DNA from: Planctomycetaceae bacterium | GTDB lineage: Bacteria > Planctomycetota > Planctomycetia > Gemmatales > Gemmataceae | NCBI GenBank assembly: GCA_013823135.1 | Contig: PNLP01000003.1 | Location: forward strand, 1 to 64,000 | Length of the DNA: 64,000 bases | Reading direction: 5' to 3' | Shown here: piece after piece, positions 7,754 through 15,766 of the stretch | How positions within the stretch are numbered: position 1 is the first letter of the stretch | How the letters are laid out: each line of letters starts with the position of its first letter | The notes under the pieces: model-generated | Databases searched by the model: none | Told to the model about the DNA's origin: nothing | What the model saw: only the letters and a program-made list of their open reading frames with translations | Program-made: the position numbers and the translations under genes

Positions 7754-8782
7754 TCATGGCAAGTTGGTTACCTGACCGTCATCGCGAATGCTCAGGGCCG
7801 CAAGAACATCAAGGCCCGTGGAGGTCTGAACGAACCGAACCGAGCCGTCGGCGAACACCGCGCTGACACCGCCAGTGTGTGGCGAGCGGAGTGGCCCATT
7901 ACTCCCATAGTTCGCACAAACTCCAGTCGCCCCACAATCTCCTGACCAACCGTTGATCTGGTTTATCGAGTATCGGATCGTGGTCAGGTTAAATGTCCGC
8001 ACGTCAATCGAGGTACCCCAGGTGGGGGGTGGATTCGTGTTGACCAGGCCACCGTGCCCATCACCCATCGGCCAACCATGTGTGGAACGCCAGTCTACAG
8101 GAGTCGTGCTCTTATTGAGCCACTCGGACCACTCGCTGATGCACATCGTGTTACTTGTACCGTCAGAGATATCATTGAGCTTTACCACGCTCCATGGGTA
8201 GAGAACCCCACCCGCGGAGATTGTCGATCCGCCGCAGCAACCCGGGGTGCTCGAAGCAGACTGGGTTCGGGAGTCTGTGTAGCCCGGAATCAAGCCATTT
8301 ACAGCCCCGGATATACCGACATAACACGCCTGTTGAATGCCGCCTCCGGGAAGTGACAAGCTTGACCCGGCAAACTCGGGTAGTGAACTCGACGGACACT
8401 TGTAGGTCTTGATTAGCACGTTCTGAACGAGCGTACTATTCGCGGCATTCGCGAACCCGGCGCCATTCGTGTAGGACCACTTACTGTGGATCGCGCCCTG
8501 CTCGATGTAGGGAAGGATGTAGACAAAGAACGAACTGCCACGGCTGTCTCCAGAAACGCTACAGTCCAAACCTGGGGGGAACTTCCCTCGTTCATCATGG
8601 AAGTTGTGGAGCGCCAAGCCCATCTGCTTCAAGTTGTTCTGACACTGCATTCGTGAGGCTGCTTCGCGAACTTTCTGCACCGCTGGCAGGAGCAACCCGA
8701 TGAGGATTGCAATGATCGCGATTACCACCAGCAACTCAATCAGCGTGAAACCTCGGGCAATGACGTGTGATCGGGGTTTCAT
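7754..8782 (-). CDS. DUF1559 domain protein with prepilin-type N-terminus
   Basis: This 342-residue protein has a type IV prepilin/pseudopilin N-terminus: a short basic leader, then [20 protein letters not shown], where cleavage is expected after the Gly. The DUF1559 domain follows ([19 protein letters not shown]). The C-terminal planctomycete signature SPHTGG...FADGSVRF is present. The start at 8782 (GAGG about 7 nt upstream) gives a normal leader; an upstream in-frame GTG/ATG extension would not. The protein is probably assembled or anchored in the envelope by the general secretion/type IV pilus machinery. Several hundred paralogues per genome are usual in Gemmataceae, so the specific role is unknown. 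Confidence 0.9.
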   Translation of the reverse strand: MKPRSHVIARGFTLIELLVVIAIIAILIGLLLPAVQKVREAASRMQCQNNLKQMGLALHNFHDERGKFPPGLDCSVSGDSRGSSFFVYILPYIEQGAIHSKWSYTNGAGFANAANSTLVQNVLIKTYKCPSSSLPEFAGSSLSLPGGGIQQACYVGISGAVNGLIPGYTDSRTQSASSTPGCCGGSTISAGGVLYPWSVVKLNDISDGTSNTMCISEWSEWLNKSTTPVDWRSTHGWPMGDGHGGLVNTNPPPTWGTSIDVRTFNLTTIRYSINQINGWSGDCGATGVCANYGSNGPLRSPHTGGVSAVFADGSVRFVQTSTGLDVLAALSIRDDGQVTNLP

Positions 8783-9153
8783 CTCAATCCTCGCTGACGC
8801 AATGGGTGGACTACACGATGCCGGGGATAACCCCAGAGTAGCGTGCAGTTCAATAGGGAAGTTCAATCCCGACGCGTGCTCAACAATTACGGGCTTCATT
8901 GCGAACTCCGCGAACCGCCATTCACAGCGGAATCCTGGGTGAGGGGGTAAACATGAACCACGACACAATTGCCGCGGCCGCTAGGCAGCGTGCAAATCGA
9001 TTCGGCGGGACAACTACTCGTTCCAAATCTCAGGAATGACCATTCTTGGGAGGGCGTGACCACCATCGCAGCCCAGGTTGAAGATCAAGATACATTCAGC
9101 CTGAGGCTGTTGGCAACTCCGTCTCGGAGACGTGATTTCAGGCGACAACAAAA
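8783..9153. other. Intergenic region upstream of the DUF1559 gene
   Basis: About 370 bp between the DUF1559 gene and the terminator of the BBP7 gene. It should hold the promoter of the DUF1559 gene, but no consensus-like promoter stands out. Short open frames here are not convincing. Confidence 0.4.
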
Positions 9154-9179
9154 CAGCCCACGGTTTTCACCGTGGGCTG
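9154..9179 (-). terminator. Intrinsic terminator of the BBP7-family gene
   Basis: A perfect 11-bp stem (CAGCCCACGGT / ACCGTGGGCTG) with a 4-nt loop, followed on the minus strand by TTTTGTTGT. It begins 23 bp beyond the stop of the BBP7-family gene. Confidence 0.85.
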
Positions 9180-9202
9180 AAAGAACGACGATTGCTTAGG
9201 GG

Positions 9203-10828
9203 TCACCAGTTGAACTGCATACCAAAGCTGATGCCCTGCACAAAGAACCCTGAAGACTTGAACTGCGGAGCCGGACGCGGTAGGCCCGCAATCGGTGCAC
9301 TGCCCGGCGGCAGGAAGTTCGGGATCCGAGCAGCGTCGACATAGGGGTCAATCGCCTCCCCCGGTCGCAGGACGTTCCCCATGTAGAGGAAGTTGTAGCC
9401 GACGAACAACTTCATTCGACTGGTCAGTTGGTATCCCAGGTTCAACCCAGCCTCAGGCACGACTGAGAAGACGCTATCACTGTAGCGACCGATGTTGGCC
9501 CCAGGCAAAGCGAGCAAACCACCCGCGGCATTCACCGGGATTCCGCCGGGTGCGACAAGGTTCTGATACCCGGTGATATCCACAGTTCGGTTCGTGGTAC
9601 CGAAGGCAACCGTGGCCCGTCCATCCAACGACCAGCGACCGCGCTGATAGGTTCCCGCCAACCCAATCTGACCCCCGTGGAACTGGTTGGTCGTCCGGAA
9701 AGAATCAACAACAGTCCCCGTGACGAATGGAACTCCAACCGCACCCGGGATGGTCGTGAAGTTCTCGGTGATGGAGAGTTGCTCACTCATATCCAGGTAT
9801 CGGTAACCGATGATGCCGTCGAGGCCACAGCGGGTACATGGGTCACCATACAGTTTCCGCCGGAAATTGATTTCACCGCCCCAAACCTGATTCTCAAGGT
9901 GAACCTGGGCACCGCCAGTCGCCCGAATCGAGTCTGCGATGACTTCAGAATCGGAACCGAAGAACGGAGTGTTCGGGTTCACGTTGAAAAACGGCCGAGC
10001 CAGGAACGGTACCATTGATGTCGAGAGGGTGGCAGTACTGGCTGCCTGCCCCAGGAAGAAACCACGGGCTTCCAATCCCCAGATCTGATCGGCTCCAAAC
10101 CAACGGCCGAGCGTAAACCGAGCACCTGAATGGAAGGTCTGCCCAAGCTGTCCACCGATGAGAGTCCTGGTGTCGCCCACTCCGGGACGCCCACTGAAGG
10201 CGGGAGAGCTGGTCGTCACCAGCGACGGCACCGAGGCAGACTGAGTCCACCACATCAAATACTCACCAGAGACCCACCACTTCCCCATTCCCGCGACACG
10301 GCCGGCCGGGCCACCCGTCATCATCGGGTCGCCAGTCAACCCGGGGGGGCAGTCACCGTAAAGTGGTGCTTCCATACCCGGCAGCGGGGAGCCAAAGTCA
10401 CCGGGGATAACGGACGGAACAACGGTCCCAGTGCTGGGCAGACCCGTTGGGTAGCCGATCGCGCCGGGGTTCCCCGCCACCACCCCTCGATCCTCAACAA
10501 TGGTGGGGCCGGAGGCAATTCGTGGTGTTGGTGTGGGGTAGCTGAGCATCGGTGTGCCCATTGGCACACCATTCATCAACGGCTGTCCCCCGATCGGAAT
10601 GCCACCCGAGGGCGGCATCGGTGCAGGGACCGGAACCTCGCCCGCCCGTCGGATTAACCCCGCTGGGGTAATTCCGGGATCAGTTGGGGGAGACTCGGGG
10701 ATGGCCATGGGCCTCCCGAGCTTCGCAGACCGCTGGGGCTGCGGTGATGTGCGAGAATCTTGGCCCACGGCGGGGGACGCGAACATCCCCAAACCGAGAG
10801 CCAGACCACCGAGAAGAATCCGGCGCAT
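9203..10828 (-). CDS. BBP7 family outer membrane beta-barrel protein
   Basis: This 541-residue exported protein has a signal peptide (MRRILLGGLALGLGMFASPAVG). A Pro/Gly-rich linker runs to about residue 180. The barrel domain opens with KWWVSGEYLMWW, the hallmark of planctomycete BBP7 proteins, and contains alternating beta strands to the end, closing with an aromatic residue (GMQFNW), as in outer-membrane barrels. An AGGAGG lies just upstream of the ATG at 10828, which decides the start. The gene ends in a strong terminator and is monocistronic. It is probably an outer-membrane protein; cargo or function is unknown. Confidence 0.85.
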   Translation of the reverse strand: MRRILLGGLALGLGMFASPAVGQDSRTSPQPQRSAKLGRPMAIPESPPTDPGITPAGLIRRAGEVPVPAPMPPSGGIPIGGQPLMNGVPMGTPMLSYPTPTPRIASGPTIVEDRGVVAGNPGAIGYPTGLPSTGTVVPSVIPGDFGSPLPGMEAPLYGDCPPGLTGDPMMTGGPAGRVAGMGKWWVSGEYLMWWTQSASVPSLVTTSSPAFSGRPGVGDTRTLIGGQLGQTFHSGARFTLGRWFGADQIWGLEARGFFLGQAASTATLSTSMVPFLARPFFNVNPNTPFFGSDSEVIADSIRATGGAQVHLENQVWGGEINFRRKLYGDPCTRCGLDGIIGYRYLDMSEQLSITENFTTIPGAVGVPFVTGTVVDSFRTTNQFHGGQIGLAGTYQRGRWSLDGRATVAFGTTNRTVDITGYQNLVAPGGIPVNAAGGLLALPGANIGRYSDSVFSVVPEAGLNLGYQLTSRMKLFVGYNFLYMGNVLRPGEAIDPYVDAARIPNFLPPGSAPIAGLPRPAPQFKSSGFFVQGISFGMQFNW

Positions 10829-11154
10829 GGGAATGAGTCCTCCTGACACTCGACCAGACCCGGCACGAATCCTGGCCGGCACTAGCCAACGCTACATCAG
10901 AATTCGGACGCCACTCTCGCAACACCACATCCTCAGACCACTCGCCACCGAGTTTCATTCCCAGGCACCCACACCTCACCGGATCACTCAGCAACAGGTG
11001 CGTGACCGCCAGAATCGTCACTACCGCTGATCTCCCCCAAATCCGCGATCTCCCCAGCATCCCAGCGAAATGTTGAAGCGGGGCAATCTGACGAACCGAA
11101 GTAAGTAGCAGAACCCGAGCAGATTCGCCCGGTCCACCAGGTGAGGAGCGCGCT
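10829..11154. other. Divergent intergenic region
   Basis: 326 bp between the BBP7 gene (minus) and the PEP-CTERM gene (plus). Ribosome-binding sites are visible at both ends (AGGAGG for BBP7, GAGGAG before 11155). No consensus promoter or hairpin stands out. Confidence 0.4.
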
Positions 11155-11544
11155 ATGGCCGCCCGCCGTAAGAAACGTTGGAAGACGATCCTCCCAACCG
11201 CAACCTTGACCGCGATCCCGTTCTTCGTGAATGCATCGCCAGTCATGGCGTTCTTCCCACCCGTGGTGCCACCGCCACCGATCGTGGTGCCGCCGGTGTT
11301 GCCACCCGTGCTCCCGCCGGTGATCGTTGTGCCGCCGGTGTGTCCGCCACCGTTCGTGCCGCCACCCGTCGTACCCCCGGTGGTCGTGCCGCCCTGCCAT
11401 TGCCACACCCCGACGCCAAACTGCGTGCCGGAACCCGCCACGATCGTGACGGGACTCTTCGGGCTCGTGAGCCTCGCGGGCTACGGCGTTTTCCGCCGGA
11501 AGAAGGAAGGCACGGGAGACGACGCCATCGAGCGCGTGGATTGA
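11155..11544 (+). CDS. Small PEP-CTERM protein with Pro/Val repeats
   Basis: This 129-residue protein has an N-terminal signal (basic start, hydrophobic core, cleavage expected after SPVMA near residue 32) and then about 50 residues of almost only Pro and Val in PPV/VPP repeats with one Cys. A small CHCHTPTPNC cluster follows, then a canonical PEP-CTERM sorting tail: VPEPAT, a hydrophobic helix and RRKK. Such tails are recognised by exosortases. The next gene resembles the polysaccharide deacetylase linked to exosortase systems. GAGGAG supports the ATG. The repeat region may be an extended polyproline-like spacer; that is inference. Confidence 0.82.
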   Translation: MAARRKKRWKTILPTATLTAIPFFVNASPVMAFFPPVVPPPPIVVPPVLPPVLPPVIVVPPVCPPPFVPPPVVPPVVVPPCHCHTPTPNCVPEPATIVTGLFGLVSLAGYGVFRRKKEGTGDDAIERVD

Positions 11545-11573
11545 TGATGTTGAGTCTGACGCGACCGGTAGCC

Positions 11574-11590
11574 CCGGGGCTTATCCCCGG
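11574..11590. repeat. Short GC hairpin between PEP-CTERM and deacetylase genes
   Basis: CCGGGG (11574-11579) and CCCCGG (11585-11590) form a perfect stem around CTTAT. It is one of several small CCCC/GGGG hairpins found at gene ends in this window. No T tract follows. Confidence 0.4.
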
Positions 11591-11635
11591 CTATGTCTAA
11601 CTCCCTGATTTAATCGGGGCGTAGCCGGAGTTCGC

Positions 11636-12514
11636 GTGGAACAATTCAACGTCGCCAGCTTCGATGTCGAGGAGCATCACCGAATCGAAGCGGCGACAGC
11701 CCTCAATTGTTCCCCTGAGCTAAAGCAAGATTACGCACGCCGGATGGAGCACACCACCCGGCAGTTGCTCGATCAACTCGCAGACGCGAAAGCAAAGGCA
11801 ACCTTCTATATCGTCGGCCAGATTGCCCACACGCATCCAGGGTTGGTTCGCGACATTCATGCCGCCGGCCACGAGGTCGGTTCACACAGTTGGGATCACC
11901 GACGGGTTCACCACTTCACACCGGAAAGCTTCCGGGACGACCTCCTCCGAAGTAAGCATGCACTCGAAGACGTAATCGGTTCGCCTGTGGTAGGATTTCG
12001 CGCGCCCACCTTTAGTGTGATGCGTCAAACGAACTGGGCAATTGATGTGCTAGCCGAGTGCGGATTCGAGTACGACTCCTCGATCTTTCCCGTTCGTCAC
12101 GATCGTTATGGTGTACCCGATGCGCCCCGCAGCCCGTTCTGGGTAACAGGTCACTCGCGGGAGATCCTCGAACTCCCACCGCTGACTTACCGCGTGATGA
12201 ATTTCAACTTGCCGGTTGCAGGGGGCGGGTACTTCCGACTCTTCCCGCTTGGCGTCATGCGGGCAGGGCTTAGCCAGAACGCGCGGTCGCTCCCCCCCGC
12301 GGTTGCGATGCTTTACTTTCACCCTTGGGAGTTCGATCCCGAACAACCCCGGTTGCCTCTCAAGCGACTGGCCCGTTGGCGAACCTATGTCGGGATGCAT
12401 CGCACAACAGCCCGGCTGAACTCGCTGCTCAGAGACAGGGAGTTCAGCCGGGCTGTCGATGTCGCTCGCGCAATCAAGGCGAGCGGCGTGGAGTTGCCAC
12501 ACTTCCAGTTGTAA
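11636..12514 (+). CDS. Polysaccharide deacetylase, XrtA/DUF3473-like
   Basis: This 292-residue NodB-fold deacetylase starts at GTG. It opens with the catalytic-base motif FDVEEH, has the metal-binding motif SHSWDHRRVHH, then RAPTFS and a C-terminal region (LYFHPWEFDPEQPR...) typical of the DUF3473 family encoded in exosortase/EPS loci. It probably removes N-acetyl groups from an exopolysaccharide. No signal peptide is visible, as in DUF3473 relatives. It lies 91 bp after the PEP-CTERM gene; no exosortase is in the window. The end of the gene contains a perfect 17-bp inverted repeat (12407-12456). It converges on the next gene with a 7-bp gap. Confidence 0.85.
   Translation: MEQFNVASFDVEEHHRIEAATALNCSPELKQDYARRMEHTTRQLLDQLADAKAKATFYIVGQIAHTHPGLVRDIHAAGHEVGSHSWDHRRVHHFTPESFRDDLLRSKHALEDVIGSPVVGFRAPTFSVMRQTNWAIDVLAECGFEYDSSIFPVRHDRYGVPDAPRSPFWVTGHSREILELPPLTYRVMNFNLPVAGGGYFRLFPLGVMRAGLSQNARSLPPAVAMLYFHPWEFDPEQPRLPLKRLARWRTYVGMHRTTARLNSLLRDREFSRAVDVARAIKASGVELPHFQL
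12407..12456. repeat. Perfect 17-bp inverted repeat inside the deacetylase gene
   Basis: ACAGCCCGGCTGAACTC (12407-12423) is exactly complementary to GAGTTCAGCCGGGCTGT (12440-12456), with a 16-nt loop. It lies in the C-terminal coding part and is translated as TARLNSLL...EFSRAVD. It is long for chance and lies about 60 bp before the stop. Confidence 0.75.
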
Positions 12515-12521
12515 AGCGCAC

Positions 12522-14255
12522 TCAGTCGTCGTCGTCCTCCACGACATCGACCTTTGCCTTCACACCCTTCTTCTTTTTCTTCTTCTTGGGCTTCTCTTCC
12601 TCTTCTTCCTTCTGTTTCTTCTTCTTTGCCAGGAAGAAGAGGAGGATACCGAGGCCCAGCACCAGAACGACACACAGGATAATCCAGATCAGGCTGGAAC
12701 TCTCCTTGGGAGGCGGCGGGGGCGAGCTCGGCGATTCGGCAGCCACCTGCGTAGCGGGGGCCGGTGGAGTTGGCGTGACCGTGGGCAGTTTCATCTCACG
12801 TGGTGGCGGGGCGATGGCCACGGGTTCCGGTATCGGATCGGGGGCCGGTGGATCAACTCGCGGCGGGGCAACCGTGTCGGCGACCTTTTGCGTGAGCGCA
12901 GTCGTATCGATCGTGAACCGACGGGACAGGTCGGGCGTAAGGTTTGCCCGACGGAGGAACAACAACGCCAGCGACGTATTCAGCACCGGATGCTGGCCGT
13001 GATAGCCACCCTCCTCCCACGAACCATCCGCTTTCTGGTGTCCGAGCAGAATCTCGGCACCCCACAGATACCAGTCCTTCTTGTCGAGCCTAGTCACATC
13101 GTAGATGACGGCGATACGTTCCATCGCCCACATGTAGTACAGACCGCCGACGGCCTTGATCTCAGGACGGTTGTCGATGGTCCCCGCGGGTGCGCCGATT
13201 CGCTTGCTCAACCAGGCGAAGCCGTTCACGACCTTGGGATCTTTTTCGGGCGGAACACCTACCTCGGGATCAATGACATGGCCGACGGCCAACCCGAGCA
13301 ACGCCACGCATGTCATTGAGGGAGTCCCGCCGCCGCCACCTTTGATGTAGCTATAGCCCCAGGCTCCATCCGCACTTTGACTGGTCCGGAAGCGTCGAGC
13401 TAATAGCGTCAGGGATTGCTCGACGGGAACGTCGTGCTTGCGGGCCGCCCAAACGGCAAGGGTCGCGAAGTGGGTGTTCGAGTTACAGTCAGCAACCTTC
13501 TTGTCGGGGTCTCCCATCGTGACCTGATTGGCGTGCAGGAACACGGGCCACGCTCGCATCGCTGGGGACAGCGTTCTGAGCGCGTCGGTTCGCCCTTTCT
13601 CCAAATCGATCTTCGGCGGCGTTTGGGGAATCACGTCGTCGGAAGTCTTGATACAAAGCCCAAGTGAGTACGGCCGATCTCGCACGCTAGGGATCGGTGT
13701 CGGTTGTGGGGTACTCATCTTTCGCAACGCGGAAAGCGTCGTAGCTTGTTCCACGAGGCTGAGTTTGGGCACCTTGTAGCCCCAACCGCCGTTCATGGTC
13801 TGGCCTGCCATCAAGCGGGCCGCGAGGTACTGAATTCGAGTACGGTCGGGCTTCCCGCCATTCATGCGATCCAGGAACAGGATCGCGAGCGACACCTCGT
13901 AAGTGTCCACGAGATCGCCCGAGTCAGCGTAAAACCGCACAGCGGCTAGTGCCTTCTTCAGACCAGGATCGCTTGTCGGAACACCGCACTCGAGAAGGGC
14001 AATACCCGCAAGCGCGGTGTACCCAACGCCCCACCCCTTCCCACCTCCTGCGCCCGTGCCGTTCCCCCACGCTCCGTTGGGGTTCTGTGACTCGCGGAGG
14101 AACTTCACCCCCTTGTCTACTGCCATATCGACAGCGAGTTTATCGGCCGGTCTCGGTGCGGGTGCTTGACCGACTGCTTGCTGGCAGAGGATCAAGATGA
14201 ATAAGGCCGCGGTTGTGGCCGCGAGCCGCCGTCCAACAGGTGCAACCGAGCTCAT
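12522..14255 (-). CDS. Exported prenyltransferase/squalene-cyclase-repeat protein with membrane anchor and charged tail
   Basis: This 577-residue protein has a signal peptide ending near QQAVGQ. A long alpha/alpha-barrel region follows with QW-like repeats (QNPNGAWGNG, QTMNGGWGY, QSADGAWGYS, QKADGSWEEGG), as in squalene cyclases and related repeat proteins. It lacks an obvious cyclase DXDD catalytic motif, so a cyclase reaction is not supported. A Pro-rich linker leads to a C-terminal transmembrane helix (about residues 520-540), a Lys/Glu-rich tail and a final DDDD. The barrel is probably outside the cytoplasmic membrane and the charged tail inside. The start at 14255 (GGGGA 6 nt upstream) is preferred over 14282. 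It is the last of four co-oriented genes for exported proteins. Confidence 0.82.
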   Translation of the reverse strand: MSSVAPVGRRLAATTAALFILILCQQAVGQAPAPRPADKLAVDMAVDKGVKFLRESQNPNGAWGNGTGAGGGKGWGVGYTALAGIALLECGVPTSDPGLKKALAAVRFYADSGDLVDTYEVSLAILFLDRMNGGKPDRTRIQYLAARLMAGQTMNGGWGYKVPKLSLVEQATTLSALRKMSTPQPTPIPSVRDRPYSLGLCIKTSDDVIPQTPPKIDLEKGRTDALRTLSPAMRAWPVFLHANQVTMGDPDKKVADCNSNTHFATLAVWAARKHDVPVEQSLTLLARRFRTSQSADGAWGYSYIKGGGGGTPSMTCVALLGLAVGHVIDPEVGVPPEKDPKVVNGFAWLSKRIGAPAGTIDNRPEIKAVGGLYYMWAMERIAVIYDVTRLDKKDWYLWGAEILLGHQKADGSWEEGGYHGQHPVLNTSLALLFLRRANLTPDLSRRFTIDTTALTQKVADTVAPPRVDPPAPDPIPEPVAIAPPPREMKLPTVTPTPPAPATQVAAESPSSPPPPPKESSSLIWIILCVVLVLGLGILLFFLAKKKKQKEEEEEKPKKKKKKKGVKAKVDVVEDDDD

Positions 14256-14435
14256 GGAGATTCCCCGGTTCGATTCGACCACAGTGCGACAACCGTGGGT
14301 GATGGGATAGTTCGCGAGGCAGTGACGTGAAACTGTCTGACACTAACCCGAATTGATGGGTCAGCACAAGAGAAAAATGGGAATGGTACAGAGGTTAAGG
14401 CATATGGGCGAACCAAGGAGCAGTTCCCTCATCTC

Positions 14436-15614
14436 TCATTGGTCAGCCACAAACGTCCGTGGGCGAGCGTTGTTGGCGTCTTTGCTTACACTCAGCCGGT
14501 AAGCTCTCCCGTCCGAGAACCGCGGAGTGCCCTCCTTGTCGAAACGGTTCGGGGTCAGGGTTTGTTCCTGACCGTCCAGTTTCACCGTCATGTCGGGCAC
14601 CGTGGTGAGCGTTGGGGGAAGCCACGTACCTATGGAGATCTTCCCATTAGCCGGGATCTTCTTCTTCAGCCACGGCTGCGATGATTCCCAACGGTACTCG
14701 AACTCCAGTTCCGAGTTCGTGGGGTTCACGAGGCTAATGACCGCCGCAACCTTGACCTGGGGGTCGGCGTCGGTGAGTCGCACGTTAATCAAAGCCGGTT
14801 CCTGGAATTGTTGCCCCTTCCGCAACTGCGGGGCGATCCCCGCACGGATTGCGTCCTGATGGATCGACACCGTCTCTCGGACGACAGCCGTGTGAAATTC
14901 CTTCCACCCCAGCGGTCGGTCCTTGTTCTGGCTCGAAACCCGGCAGATCGCGTTGGTGAAGTACCCGCCGCGGAAGTCGTCTGCAAACGCAACGTCGTTC
15001 GTGGCTGCGGTGATGTCCACCAATCCGCGTGTCTGGAAGAACAGCTTTCGGGCCAGCGCGGTCAACTGAGTTGGAGCGTTCACCGCATGTGGCACACCTT
15101 CCTTTGAGTTCAGGTCGGACAAACTCAACCGGTCGCTACAGCAGTCGGTGAGCAGCACGGCCAGCATGGGTTTCTTCGCGGTCATCGCCGCGACCACGTC
15201 GGCGCGTGTGAGCGGGTTCTTGCCACGCTGGAATTCGAGGGTGTGCCCCTTCCCGGGACGAATCGAACCGTGGCCCGAGTAGTAGAACAGCAGACCGTCG
15301 TCGGGTTCGACTTTCAGGTTCTTGTAGTGCGTGAGAACTTGATCGGCGGTGATCGACTCACCGGCGATGGTCACCAGTTCATAGCGGTCCTTGGGAATAC
15401 TGCTGGCCAGCAAGTTCGTGAAGTTCCGGCCATCCCTTTGGACGCCCTTCGCGAGTGCAGGGTCGGAGGAATCGAGGACGAGGAGCACCTTGAGACGATT
15501 GATCTCTTTCGCCTTGGCCTCGGGCTTGGCTTCCTGAGCTACGGCTGAGCCAACGAACAGGAAGCCGAGCACTGTCGGCACGAGGGTTCGGCGGGTGAAG
15601 GATGCGAGGCGCAT
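14436..15614 (-). CDS. Secreted caspase-like protease (peptidase C14)
   Basis: This 392-residue protein has a signal peptide (cleavage near SAVAQ, residue 27) and a caspase/metacaspase-type domain over about residues 40-280. The catalytic pair is visible: His115 in FYYSGHG and Cys159 in LLTDCCS. The C-terminal about 110 residues form a beta-rich domain (VNPTNSELEFEYRWES...). Bacterial metacaspase-like proteases usually cleave after basic residues, but specificity cannot be read here. It is co-oriented with and downstream of an unrecognised secreted protein and a second, much larger caspase protein. It is presumably periplasmic or surface-exposed, unlike cytoplasmic defence caspases. Confidence 0.85.
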   Translation of the reverse strand: MRLASFTRRTLVPTVLGFLFVGSAVAQEAKPEAKAKEINRLKVLLVLDSSDPALAKGVQRDGRNFTNLLASSIPKDRYELVTIAGESITADQVLTHYKNLKVEPDDGLLFYYSGHGSIRPGKGHTLEFQRGKNPLTRADVVAAMTAKKPMLAVLLTDCCSDRLSLSDLNSKEGVPHAVNAPTQLTALARKLFFQTRGLVDITAATNDVAFADDFRGGYFTNAICRVSSQNKDRPLGWKEFHTAVVRETVSIHQDAIRAGIAPQLRKGQQFQEPALINVRLTDADPQVKVAAVISLVNPTNSELEFEYRWESSQPWLKKKIPANGKISIGTWLPPTLTTVPDMTVKLDGQEQTLTPNRFDKEGTPRFSDGRAYRLSVSKDANNARPRTFVADQ

Positions 15615-15725
15615 GACTTGCCTTGACGATCAGACAGTGGCGAATCTCGGTCGGCGGGGCAATTTTCCCGGCCGCGTCTTTGTAGCTGGCCTCTGTGTGG
15701 CCGGTTTTCGGGTTGCAAAGGTAAA

Positions 15726-15744
15726 CCGGGGTCACAGACCCCGG
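15726..15744. repeat. CCGGGGTC/GACCCCGG hairpin repeat
   Basis: CCGGGGTC and GACCCCGG form a perfect 8-bp stem around ACA in the 152-bp gap upstream of the small caspase gene. There is no T tract. It belongs to a type of short intergenic hairpin seen several times in this window (also 11574, 39641, 39670, 50203). Confidence 0.55.
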
Positions 15745-15766
15745 CTACAACAAGACGGCGAATTCC

